DNA from: Synechococcaceae bacterium WB9_2_112
Lineage (GTDB): Bacteria > Cyanobacteriota > Cyanobacteriia > PCC-6307 > Cyanobiaceae
Length of the DNA: 32,609 nt
Reading direction: 5' to 3'
Assembly (NCBI GenBank): GCA_010027605.1
Contig: RGUW01000008.1
Location: forward strand, 1-32,609
Part shown: positions 26,016 through 32,609 of the stretch, piece by piece
Position numbering within the stretch: the first letter of the stretch is position 1
How the letters are laid out: every line of letters begins with the position of its first letter
The notes under the pieces: model-generated
Told to the model about the DNA's origin: nothing
Seen by the model: only the letters and a program-made list of their open reading frames with translations
Databases searched by the model: none
Position numbers and translations under genes: made by a program

Positions 26016-26022
26016 GCAGGGT

Positions 26023-26502
26023 TCAGGCTGCAGGCCGACTCTGCTCGTGCTGATCGCGACGGCTTGAGATCTCGGTCGGACGGGCCTCGAAATGATCGAG
26101 GCGCTCGCGAATCCCACGAAGCTCCTCGAGGATCGAAGCGAGCAGTTGCTGCGTGGCCGTGGAGGGCGAGTTGAGCACCTCCACGGTCACTTCCTTGATG
26201 CGCAGGACGTCCCTGGCGAAGCGAGCGACCTCGTTGGGGTGAAACAACAGAGGATCTTTCTGATCGCTGCGGTACTCCGGATTCAGTCGACGCGGGTTGA
26301 AGGGAGGGTTGAGATTGCGCGGGTCGGTGTTGGTGTAGCGATAGACCGACGCCCTGGAACGGTTGAGCGATTTCTGAACGTCATCAATCCCGATCAGCGC
26401 ATCACCATCGCCGGCATCGGAGGTGGCCGGCGTCGTCAGGGAGGCCATTCCATCGGTTGTGCCGCCGCCCAGGCCGCCAGGGTGAATCGTCTGGGCAAAC
26501 AT
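26023..26502 (-). CDS. Putative DNA-binding protein, conserved but uncharacterised
   Basis: The track opens at 26760 inside proS on the other strand; the ATG at 26502 (MFAQTIHPGG) is the likely start, giving 159 residues. The central part, IGIDDVQKSLNRSRASVYRYTNTD, looks like a helix-turn-helix of the resolvase/MerR kind, followed by a basic, Asn/Pro-rich segment (NPPFNPRRLNPEYR) and HPNEVARFARDVLRI. The C-terminal half (LLASILEELRGIRERLDHFEA) is a likely coiled coil for dimer formation. It lies divergent from proS and is followed by a strong terminator, so it is a single-gene unit. Its target is unknown; autoregulation or control of proS is possible but not shown. Confidence 0.75.
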   Translation of the reverse strand: MFAQTIHPGGLGGGTTDGMASLTTPATSDAGDGDALIGIDDVQKSLNRSRASVYRYTNTDPRNLNPPFNPRRLNPEYRSDQKDPLLFHPNEVARFARDVLRIKEVTVEVLNSPSTATQQLLASILEELRGIRERLDHFEARPTEISSRRDQHEQSRPAA

Positions 26503-26614
26503 GAGACGGCGGTTGGAAGGTTGGGACGGGCAGACCCTACCAGAGGTTTCCAGGGCGTGCAGCGGCCCTGTCCAGCTGGCAAACCTGCCCAGCGCCAGGT
26601 GCTGGGGGCGGTGA

Positions 26615-26620
26615 TAGCTT
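26615..26620 (+). promoter_or_regulatory. Possible -10 box for proS
   Basis: TAGCTT lies 24 bases before the preferred proS ATG (26645), in the 142-base divergent gap. It fits TAnnnT; no -35 is clear. Confidence 0.3.
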
Positions 26621-26644
26621 CCGGCGACCCGATCGATGGATGCC

Positions 26645-28477
26645 ATGCGCGTCTCCCGCCTGCTGCTGGTGACGCTGCGCGACGACCCGTCAGAAGCGGA
26701 AATCGTGTCGCACAAGCTGCTGCTGCGCGGAGGGTACATCCGCCGGATCAGCAGCGGCATCTATGCCTATCTCCCCCTGCTCTGGCGGGTGCTGCAGAAG
26801 ATCGAGAGCATCGTTCGCGACGAGATGAACGCCACCGGAGCGCTCGAGACCCTGTTGCCCCAGCTGCAACCTGCCGAGTTGTGGCAGCGGAGTGGCCGCT
26901 GGGACGGTTATACCGCCGGCGAAGGGATCATGTTTCACCTCGACGACCGCCAGGGGCGGGAGCTGGGCCTGGGGCCCACCCACGAAGAGGTGATCACCGC
27001 ACTGGCCGCCGATCTCCTGCGTTCCTACCGGCAATTGCCGGTGAATCTCTATCAGATCCAGACCAAGTTCCGCGATGAGATCAGGCCCCGCTTTGGTCTG
27101 ATGCGGGGGCGCGAATTCATCATGAAGGATGCCTATTCCTTCCACGCCGATGAGGCCTCCCTCAGGGAGACCTATGGCGCCATGGATCAGGCCTACCGCC
27201 GCATCTTTGCCCGCTGCGGGCTGCGGGCCGTGGCTGTCGAGGCCGACAGCGGCGCCATCGGTGGATCGGCCAGCCAGGAATTCATGGTCACTGCCGAAGC
27301 CGGCGAAGACCTGATCCTCACCAGCAGCGACGGGCGTTATGCCGCCAACCAGGAGCGCGCGGTTTCCCTGCCCTCTGCAGCGATCCCCCTGCAGGACGGC
27401 AGCTGCCGCGACCTGGCCACCCCAGGCCAGCGCAGCATCGAAGAGCTCTGCAGTGCCCACGGATTCGACCCGTCGCAGACCGTCAAGGTGCTGCTGCTGC
27501 TGGCCCGCTTTGCCAACGGACAACCGCAACCCCTGCTGGTGAGCCTGCGGGGCGATCAGCAACTCAATGAGGTGAAGCTGGCCAACGCCGTGACCGCCAG
27601 GGCCGAGGCCGGCGCCGGCGCCCTGCTCGAGATCGCCCCGATCACGCCGGAGCAGCTCAAGGCCGAGGGGCTCGCCGACCTTGCTTTCGGCTATCTGGGC
27701 CCCCAGCTCAGCGATGCGGTGCTGCAGGGCGCCAAGACCTGGCAACAACGGTTTTTGCGGTTGGCCGATGGGACCGCTCTGGAACTGGAACGCTTTGTCT
27801 GCGGCGCGACGCGCCCCGACACCCATCTGCAGGGAGCCAGCTGGGAGGCGCTGTGCCCCAACGCGTCCCTGCGACCCGCGGGCCTGGATCTGCGCAGCGC
27901 CCAGCCCGGTGACCGTTGTGTGCACGATCCCGACCAGCATCTCGAAGCGGCCCGGGGCATTGAAGTCGGGCACATCTTTCAGTTGGGCCGCAAGTACTCC
28001 GAGGCTCTGGAGGCCACCTTCACCAGCGAGGCCGGCAGCGATGAGCCGCTGTGGATGGGCTGTTACGGCATCGGCGTCTCGCGCCTGGCCCAGGCCGCGG
28101 TGGAGCAGCACCACGATGGCCACGGGATCTGCTGGCCGGTCTCGATCGCGCCGTTCGAAGTGATCGTGGTGCCGGCCAATGCCGACGAGCCGGTGCAGAG
28201 CCAACTGGCTGAGGAGCTGTACACGGGTCTCCGCCAGGCCGGAATCGATGCCCTGCTCGACGACCGCAGCGAACGGGCCGGCGTCAAATTCAAGGACGCC
28301 GACCTCATCGGCATCCCCTGGCGGGTCGTGGTGGGGCGTGGGGCCATCGAGGGACGCATCGAGCTGGTGCGCCGCCAGGGCTCGGTGAAGCAGGAGCTGG
28401 CGGCCTCGGCCCTGCTGGGCACCCTGCTGCCGACCCTGCAGCAGGAGCGCCTGGGACTGCTCGAACAGCCCGCCTAG
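26645..28477 (+). CDS. proS: Prolyl-tRNA synthetase (bacterial type)
   Basis: The track starts at 26636 (MDAMRVSR); the ATG at 26645 gives the usual MRVSRLLLVTLRDDP start and 610 residues. This class II synthetase attaches proline to tRNA-Pro. Motif 1 lies in GIYAYLPLLWRVLQK, motif 2 in FRDEIRPRFGLMRGREFIMKD and motif 3 in GCYGIGVSRLAQA. The editing (INS) domain sits between motifs 2 and 3 (about residues 225-410), as in bacterial-type ProRS. The C-terminal anticodon-binding domain covers about 490-590 (FEVIVVPANADEP, DDRSERAGVKFKDADLIGIPWRVVVG). psb27 follows after 26 bases; its -10 box overlaps the proS stop. Confidence 0.97.
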   Translation: MRVSRLLLVTLRDDPSEAEIVSHKLLLRGGYIRRISSGIYAYLPLLWRVLQKIESIVRDEMNATGALETLLPQLQPAELWQRSGRWDGYTAGEGIMFHLDDRQGRELGLGPTHEEVITALAADLLRSYRQLPVNLYQIQTKFRDEIRPRFGLMRGREFIMKDAYSFHADEASLRETYGAMDQAYRRIFARCGLRAVAVEADSGAIGGSASQEFMVTAEAGEDLILTSSDGRYAANQERAVSLPSAAIPLQDGSCRDLATPGQRSIEELCSAHGFDPSQTVKVLLLLARFANGQPQPLLVSLRGDQQLNEVKLANAVTARAEAGAGALLEIAPITPEQLKAEGLADLAFGYLGPQLSDAVLQGAKTWQQRFLRLADGTALELERFVCGATRPDTHLQGASWEALCPNASLRPAGLDLRSAQPGDRCVHDPDQHLEAARGIEVGHIFQLGRKYSEALEATFTSEAGSDEPLWMGCYGIGVSRLAQAAVEQHHDGHGICWPVSIAPFEVIVVPANADEPVQSQLAEELYTGLRQAGIDALLDDRSERAGVKFKDADLIGIPWRVVVGRGAIEGRIELVRRQGSVKQELAASALLGTLLPTLQQERLGLLEQPA

Positions 28478-28480
28478 GAT
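28475..28480 (+). promoter_or_regulatory. Possible -10 box for psb27
   Basis: TAGGAT overlaps the proS stop codon and lies 23 bases before the psb27 ATG. It is a good match to the cyanobacterial -10 consensus, suggesting psb27 has its own promoter. Confidence 0.4.
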
Positions 28481-28503
28481 CGCTGGCGAATCGCCCAAGC
28501 CCC

Positions 28504-28947
28504 ATGCCCGTCTTGCTCACCGGAGTTGCTGCGGGCCTGCGTCGGTGGCTGGGGCAGCTCAACCGCGGCCTGATGGCCCTCTGCCTGGGTTGCGTGCTGC
28601 TGCTCAGTGGCTGCGGCACCAGCGCCAACGGTCTCACCGGCAACTACGTCGAGGACACCGTGGCCGTGGCCGACAGCCTGCTGACCACCATCGGCCTGGC
28701 CAGCGACGATCCCGGCCGCCCGGAAGCCGAGACCCAGGCCCGGGCGCTGATGAACGACTACATGTCGCGCTACCGCCCTCGCAGCGCGGTGAATGGCCTG
28801 AGCTCCTTCACCACGATGCAGACGGCGCTCAATTCCCTGGCAGGCCATTACGCCAACTATCCCAACCGCCCGCTGGGTGAAGCCCTGCAGAGCCGCCTCA
28901 CCAAGGAACTCAAGAAAGCCGAGACCACGGTGGTTCGCGGGGCCTGA
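28504..28947 (+). CDS. psb27: Photosystem II assembly lipoprotein Psb27
   Basis: This 147-residue protein has a lipoprotein signal with the lipobox LLSGC (Cys at about 37), so it is anchored in the thylakoid membrane on the luminal side. The mature part is a four-helix Psb27 domain: NYVEDTVAVADSLLTTIGL, AETQARALMNDYMSRYRP, NGLSSFTTMQTALNSLAGHYANYPNRPL and a Lys-rich last helix (SRLTKELKKAETTV). Psb27 binds CP43 during assembly and repair of photosystem II and keeps the oxygen-evolving proteins off until ready. It lies between proS and purA on the same strand, with a possible promoter of its own. This is strong evidence for a cyanobacterial host. Confidence 0.95.
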   Translation: MPVLLTGVAAGLRRWLGQLNRGLMALCLGCVLLLSGCGTSANGLTGNYVEDTVAVADSLLTTIGLASDDPGRPEAETQARALMNDYMSRYRPRSAVNGLSSFTTMQTALNSLAGHYANYPNRPLGEALQSRLTKELKKAETTVVRGA

Positions 28948-28998
28948 CCCTTTGACGAATGGGCTGATCGTCTGAGAAGCTCACCGATTGTGCTTAGA

Positions 28999-29015
28999 AG
29001 CGGCTTCGGGCCGCT
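28999..29015 (+). promoter_or_regulatory. Hairpin directly before the purA start codon
   Basis: AGCGGC and GCCGCT form a perfect 6-bp stem with loop TTCGG, ending on the base before the GTG at 29016. It occupies the place of a Shine-Dalgarno sequence, none of which is seen, so it could affect translation or end the psb27 transcript. Confidence 0.5.
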
Positions 29016-30335
29016 GTGTCCTTGGCCAACGTTGTCGTCATCGGTGCGCAGTGGGGCGACGAAGGCAAGGGCAAGATCACCGATCTGCTGAGCCGCTCAG
29101 CCGACGTGGTCGTGCGCTACCAGGGTGGTGTCAACGCCGGACACACGATCGTTGTCGACGATCAGGTGCTCAAGCTGCACCTGATTCCCTCGGGGATCCT
29201 CTACCCCGACACCATCTGCCTGATCGGCTCGGGCACGGTGGTCGACCCCAAGGTGATGCTGGGGGAGCTCGACATGCTGATCGGGCTGGGCATTGATGTC
29301 AGCGGCCTGAAGCTCGCTTCCACCGCCCACGTCACCATGCCCTACCACCGCCTGCTGGATCAGGCGATGGAGCAACGGCGTGGCGATCGCCGCATCGGCA
29401 CCACCGGTCGCGGCATCGGTCCCACCTATGCCGACAAATCGGAGCGCAACGGGATCCGGGTGATCGATCTCCTCGACAGAGACCGGCTGCGCGACCGGCT
29501 CGAGGGTCCTCTGGCCCAGAAGAACGAGCTGCTGCAGGTCATCTACGGGGTCGAGCCGCTCGATCCCGAAGCGGTGATCGCCGAGTACGCCGCCTACGGG
29601 GAGCGCCTGGCCCCCCACGTGGTCGATTGCACCCGGGCCATTCATCAGGCCGCCCGGGCGCGCAAGAACATCCTGTTCGAAGGCGCCCAGGGCACCCTGC
29701 TCGACCTCGACCACGGCACCTATCCCTATGTGACTTCGTCGAACCCGGTGAGCGGAGGCGCCTGCATCGGCGCCGGGGTGGGGCCCACCCTGATCGACCG
29801 GGTGATCGGTGTGGCCAAGGCGTACACCACCCGTGTCGGCGAGGGACCCTTCCCCACCGAGCTCGAGGGCAGCCTCAATGACCACCTCTGCGACCGTGGC
29901 CACGAATTCGGCACCACCACCGGTCGCCGCCGCCGCTGCGGCTGGTTTGACGGCGTGATCGGCCGCTATGCCGTCGAGGTCAACGGGCTCGACTGCCTGG
30001 CGATCACCAAGCTCGATGTGCTCGATGAGCTCGATGAGATCCAGGTCTGCGTGGCCTACGAGCTCGGCGGTGCGCGCATCGAGCACTTCCCCAGCAGCTC
30101 GGAAGACTTTGCTCGCTGCAAGCCGATCTACAAGACGCTGCCCGGCTGGCAGAGCTCCACGGCCGATTGCCGCAGCCTCGATGACCTGCCCCCTGCGGCC
30201 ATGGCCTACCTGCGCTTTCTGGCCGAGCTGATGGAAGTGCCGATCGCGATCGTGTCGCTGGGTGCCAGCCGTGATCAGACGATCGTGGTGGAGGATCCGA
30301 TCCATGGTCCCAAGCGGGCCCTGTTGAGCGCCTGA
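29016..30335 (+). CDS. purA: Adenylosuccinate synthetase
   Basis: This 439-residue enzyme joins IMP and aspartate using GTP, the first step from IMP to AMP. Signatures are [18 protein letters not shown] (P-loop with catalytic Asp), [10 protein letters not shown] (catalytic His), [34 protein letters not shown] and [13 protein letters not shown]. The start is GTG at 29016 (MSLANVVV), while TTG at 29022 would give MANVVV; both fit family members. The next gene, a PfkB kinase possibly acting on adenosine, starts 5 bases after its stop, which fits a purine theme. Confidence 0.97.
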   Translation: MSLANVVVIGAQWGDEGKGKITDLLSRSADVVVRYQGGVNAGHTIVVDDQVLKLHLIPSGILYPDTICLIGSGTVVDPKVMLGELDMLIGLGIDVSGLKLASTAHVTMPYHRLLDQAMEQRRGDRRIGTTGRGIGPTYADKSERNGIRVIDLLDRDRLRDRLEGPLAQKNELLQVIYGVEPLDPEAVIAEYAAYGERLAPHVVDCTRAIHQAARARKNILFEGAQGTLLDLDHGTYPYVTSSNPVSGGACIGAGVGPTLIDRVIGVAKAYTTRVGEGPFPTELEGSLNDHLCDRGHEFGTTTGRRRRCGWFDGVIGRYAVEVNGLDCLAITKLDVLDELDEIQVCVAYELGGARIEHFPSSSEDFARCKPIYKTLPGWQSSTADCRSLDDLPPAAMAYLRFLAELMEVPIAIVSLGASRDQTIVVEDPIHGPKRALLSA

Positions 30336-30340
30336 ACCTG

Positions 30341-31333
30341 ATGTCTGCCAAAACCCTCGATGTCGTCGGCATCGGCAACGCCATCGTCGATGTGCTCGTG
30401 CGCACCGATGACGACACGATCGACAACCACCAGCTGACCAAGGGCACCATGGCCCTGGTCGATGAGCAGCAGGCCGAGACCCTCTACGCCAGCCTGGGTC
30501 CGGGCCTGGAAACCTCTGGGGGCTCGGCCGCCAACACCCTGGCGGGGATCGCCCAGCTGGGAGGCAGAGCCGGCTTCATCGGCCGGGTACGCGACGACCA
30601 GCTGGGAGCCATCTTCAGCCATGACATCAGGGCTGTGGGGGCCCGCTACCAGACCCCTGCGGCCACCAGTGGCCCCTCGACGGCCCGCTGCCTGATCCTG
30701 GTGACCCCGGACGCCCAGCGCACCATGTGCACCTACCTGGGCGCCTCGGTGCAGCTGCACCCCGATGACCTCGACCTGGAGATGGTGGCCCAGGCCAAGG
30801 TGCTGTATCTCGAGGGCTACCTCTGGGACAGCGACGACGCCAAGGCAGCCTTCATCGCCGCGGCCGAGGTTGCTCGCGCCAACGGCGGCGAGGTGGCCCT
30901 GAGCCTGTCGGATGCCTTCTGCGTCGAGCGCCACCGAGACAGCTTCCAGGAGCTGGTCGACGGCCATGTCGACATCCTGTTCGCCAACGAAATGGAGATC
31001 ACCGCGCTCTACAAGGCCAACAGCTTTGACGAGGCGGCCGAAGCGGTGCGCGGCCGCTGCAAGGTGGCGGCGCTCACCCGCAGTGAGTTGGGTTCATTGA
31101 TTCTCAACGGCTCGGGGACCCACAGCGTGGCCCCGTTCCAGCTGGGCCCCCTGGTGGACACCACCGGTGCGGGTGACCTCTATGCCGCAGGCTTTCTGCA
31201 CGCCTATTGCCAGGGTATGGCGATCGAAGCCTGCGGCCGTCTCGGTTCGCTCTGTGCCGGCCAGGTGGTCACCCAGCTGGGGCCCCGCCCCCAGGCCGAT
31301 CTGCGGGCTCTGCAGCGCCAGCATCTGGGCTGA
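30341..31333 (+). CDS. PfkB-family carbohydrate/nucleoside kinase (adenosine-kinase-like)
   Basis: This 330-residue protein is a ribokinase-fold kinase. The N-terminal VVGIGNAIVDVLV, the GGSAANTLAGIAQLGG first PfkB signature, and the C-terminal anion hole DTTGAGDLYAAGFL with its catalytic Asp are all present. The order and the aromatic/hydrophobic lid resemble adenosine-kinase-like members common in cyanobacteria and alphaproteobacteria. The location just after purA supports a purine-salvage role (adenosine to AMP), but a sugar substrate is not excluded. The gene's last 65 bases are overlapped on the other strand by the end of cutA. Confidence 0.9.
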   Translation: MSAKTLDVVGIGNAIVDVLVRTDDDTIDNHQLTKGTMALVDEQQAETLYASLGPGLETSGGSAANTLAGIAQLGGRAGFIGRVRDDQLGAIFSHDIRAVGARYQTPAATSGPSTARCLILVTPDAQRTMCTYLGASVQLHPDDLDLEMVAQAKVLYLEGYLWDSDDAKAAFIAAAEVARANGGEVALSLSDAFCVERHRDSFQELVDGHVDILFANEMEITALYKANSFDEAAEAVRGRCKVAALTRSELGSLILNGSGTHSVAPFQLGPLVDTTGAGDLYAAGFLHAYCQGMAIEACGRLGSLCAGQVVTQLGPRPQADLRALQRQHLG

Positions 31334-31652
31334 GCACGCCCTGCAGCCAGTCGCCATACCCCAGGGAGGCGCGGGCCGGCCAGGTCAGCCACTCGGGCGT
31401 GTCATAGCTGTGCAACCGGTGCACCGCCGCTGCCAGGGCAGCCAGGTGCCGGGCCTCGGTCTTGAGCAGCAACTGCACCTCCTCGCTCTGCTCAAGCCGG
31501 CCTTGCCAGAAGTACAGCGAACTCACCGGCTGCAGGCTGACGCATGCCACCAGACCCCGCTCGATCAGCGCCCGGGCCAGGGCCCTGGCCTGCTCGGCAC
31601 TGGCCTCGGTGGTGAGGGCCAGCATCACCTCTGCCGCCTCGCGATCGGCCAT
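31269..31652 (-). CDS. cutA: CutA1 family protein (divalent-cation tolerance)
   Basis: This 127-residue protein shows the CutA1 pattern: VMLALTTEASAEQARALARALIERGLVACVSLQPVSSLYFWQG, VQLLLKTEARH and HSYDTPEWLTWPA, forming the trimeric ferredoxin-like fold. Its function is still debated (copper tolerance in E. coli, no clear role in cyanobacteria). Core CutA ends near YGDWLQGVL; the last 20 or so residues (SPDAGAAEPADRPGGGAPAG) are an extension encoded opposite the 3' end of the PfkB gene. The ATG directly follows the cobK stop, so cobK and cutA are cotranscribed. Confidence 0.9.
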   Translation of the reverse strand: MADREAAEVMLALTTEASAEQARALARALIERGLVACVSLQPVSSLYFWQGRLEQSEEVQLLLKTEARHLAALAAAVHRLHSYDTPEWLTWPARASLGYGDWLQGVLSPDAGAAEPADRPGGGAPAG

Positions 31653-32486
31653 TCAACCCTCAGCGACCAGGCGCTCCAGGGTGGCGAGCAGGAGCGGCTC
31701 TGACAAGGGCACCACGGCATGGGGCTCGGCTGGCCGAGCCAGCAACAGCAGCTGGCAGCCGCAGCGTTGGCTGACCTGCCGCCAGCCCGCCTCGACGGGA
31801 CCGCCCGACTGACGGCAGACGATCGCGCTGATCCCCCAGCGGCGCACCAGGGCCGCCTCGACCGCAAAGTCACGACTGGGACGCAACGGCGCGATGCGGG
31901 CCGGCTTCAGACCGGCGGCCAGAGCCTGTTGCAGCGCCGCTGGTGCGGGCAGCACCCGGGCATGGTGATGGGCCCCGGGGCTGCTGGTCACCGCCGCGGC
32001 CAGCTGGCGGGCTCCCAGCGCCAGCAGCACCGATCGACCGGCCAGAGCGCAGCCCTGCAACCCCTCCAGATCGGCCAGCACGGTGGCGTCTCCCGCGGGC
32101 TGCAGCGCTCGCCCCAGGCGCAGCAGGGGGACGCCGCGACCAGCGCAGACCGTCGCCAGATCCCGGCTGATCCGCAGGGCAAACGGGTGGGTGGCATCGA
32201 TCAGCGCGGCAAACGGATCGGCCTGCTGACACGCCTGCTCCAGGGCAGCGGTGATGGCCGCGGGGCCTGCCAGGGCTCCCACCACAACCTCGAGCGCCGC
32301 GCCCATGCGGCCGGCTGCCAGGGAGCGGTAGGCGGCCGCCGCGTTGGCGCTCACCACCGAGACCCGCACCCGCCAACCGCGCTGCAGCAGGCGGGTGGCC
32401 AGCAGCGGCCCTTCACCGGTGCCCGCCAGCAACCACAGGCGCTGCCCCTGGTGCTTTTCAGGACTGTGGTTCAGGATGGGCTCCAT
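31653..32486 (-). CDS. cobK: Precorrin-6A reductase
   Basis: This 277-residue enzyme (counted from the ATG at 32486; the track uses the GTG just before it) reduces precorrin-6A with NADPH in the aerobic-type cobalamin pathway, or its cobalt-containing counterpart (CbiJ). The signatures are LWLLAGTGEGPLLATRLLQRG near the start, ALIDATHPFALRISRDLA, and RIAPLRPSRDFAVEAALVRRWGISAIVCRQSGG in the second half. With cobO elsewhere in the window it supports corrinoid synthesis by the host. The gene is divergent from the SSB-like gene, with only 16 bases between start codons. Confidence 0.88.
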   Translation of the reverse strand: MEPILNHSPEKHQGQRLWLLAGTGEGPLLATRLLQRGWRVRVSVVSANAAAAYRSLAAGRMGAALEVVVGALAGPAAITAALEQACQQADPFAALIDATHPFALRISRDLATVCAGRGVPLLRLGRALQPAGDATVLADLEGLQGCALAGRSVLLALGARQLAAAVTSSPGAHHHARVLPAPAALQQALAAGLKPARIAPLRPSRDFAVEAALVRRWGISAIVCRQSGGPVEAGWRQVSQRCGCQLLLLARPAEPHAVVPLSEPLLLATLERLVAEG

Positions 32487-32502
32487 CACTGGTCGTTGGG
32501 GC

Positions 32503-32609
32503 GTGAATCACTGTCTGCTGGAGGTGGAGGTGCTCGAAGCGCCCCAGGTGCGTTACACCCAGGACCAGACGGCGATCGCCGAGATGCTGGTCAGTCTGGA
32601 GGGCCTGCG
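32503..32609 (+). CDS. SSB-like single-stranded DNA-binding protein, N-terminal part
   Basis: This partial ORF runs off the right edge and is missing from the track. From the GTG at 32503 it reads VNHCLLEVEVLEAPQVRYTQDQ..IAEMLVSLEGL over 35 codons, which matches the first strands of cyanobacterial SSB-type OB-fold proteins. An in-frame ATG at 32476 would add nine residues and overlap cobK. The short downstream part cannot show whether this is the main Ssb or a paralogue. Confidence 0.7.
   Translation, partial: MNHCLLEVEVLEAPQVRYTQDQTAIAEMLVSLEGL

Noticed and set aside
26690-28498. 602-residue minus-strand ORF
   Set aside because: Antisense of proS, with no recognisable domain.
29097-30305. 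402-residue minus-strand ORF
   Set aside because: Antisense of purA, low complexity (Asp/His/Gly-rich).
16031-32581. HIP1-type GCGATCGC sites
   Set aside because: Only a few were noticed by eye (for example near 16031, 29384 and 32574), which is not clearly more than chance at this GC content.

Overview
This GC-rich window comes from a picocyanobacterium of the Synechococcus/Cyanobium type. The evidence is the gene content: Psb27, a Tic22-family protein, a ferrochelatase with a C-terminal chlorophyll-binding helix, a transaldolase with EF-hands, a geranylgeranyl-reductase-like flavoprotein, and cobalamin genes. Genes are packed tightly on both strands, often with 4-base stop/start overlaps and GTG or TTG starts. 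No rRNA, tRNA, insertion sequence, prophage or CRISPR array was seen.

Layout. 1-636: start of ppsA (minus), cut by the window edge. 747-1514: Tic22-like protein (plus). 1525-5809: a minus-strand run of overlapping genes, hemH > M23 peptidase > ilvB > SNase-like secreted protein > small membrane protein. 5922-8497: plus-strand run of a tyrosine-recombinase-like protein, a methyltransferase and cobO. 8513-9874: a small defence/addiction island on the minus strand with two toxin-antitoxin-like pairs; the PIN-like toxin of the second has an internal in-frame deletion. 10026-12259: exported Mn-type superoxide dismutase, then pyrH-frr; pyrH as written is frameshifted. 12298-13422: GG-reductase-like flavoprotein, whose start is the third of three GTGAGCA repeats. 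13472-18867: long minus-strand run of CPBP protease > FtsL-like protein > ftsI/PBP2 > transaldolase > cyclic-nucleotide-binding protein.

18949-21597: a double-domain histidine phosphatase/phosphoglycerate mutase and a degenerate dihydroorotase-like protein (plus). 21622-22317: signal peptidase I (minus). 22380-23903: a 507-residue membrane protein of unknown function (plus). 23869-24593: ferredoxin and an ArsC/Spx-like protein (minus). 24744-25442: methyltransferase (plus). 25443-26022 holds one possible small membrane-protein gene, a hairpin and a clear terminator. 26023-26502: a putative DNA-binding protein, divergent from proS (26645-28477). Then psb27, purA and a PfkB sugar/nucleoside kinase (plus), cutA and cobK (minus), and the first 35 codons of an SSB-like gene at the right edge (plus).

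Most genes are core housekeeping: tetrapyrrole and cobalamin synthesis, branched-chain amino acids, nucleotide synthesis, translation, the cell wall and photosystem II assembly. The accessory part is the toxin-antitoxin island between cobO and the SOD gene. The observations most worth checking are the pyrH frameshift, the deleted PIN-like toxin and its fused antitoxin, two 14-bp-period tandem repeats at gene starts, the FtsL-like gene beside ftsI, and the uncharacterised 507-residue membrane protein.
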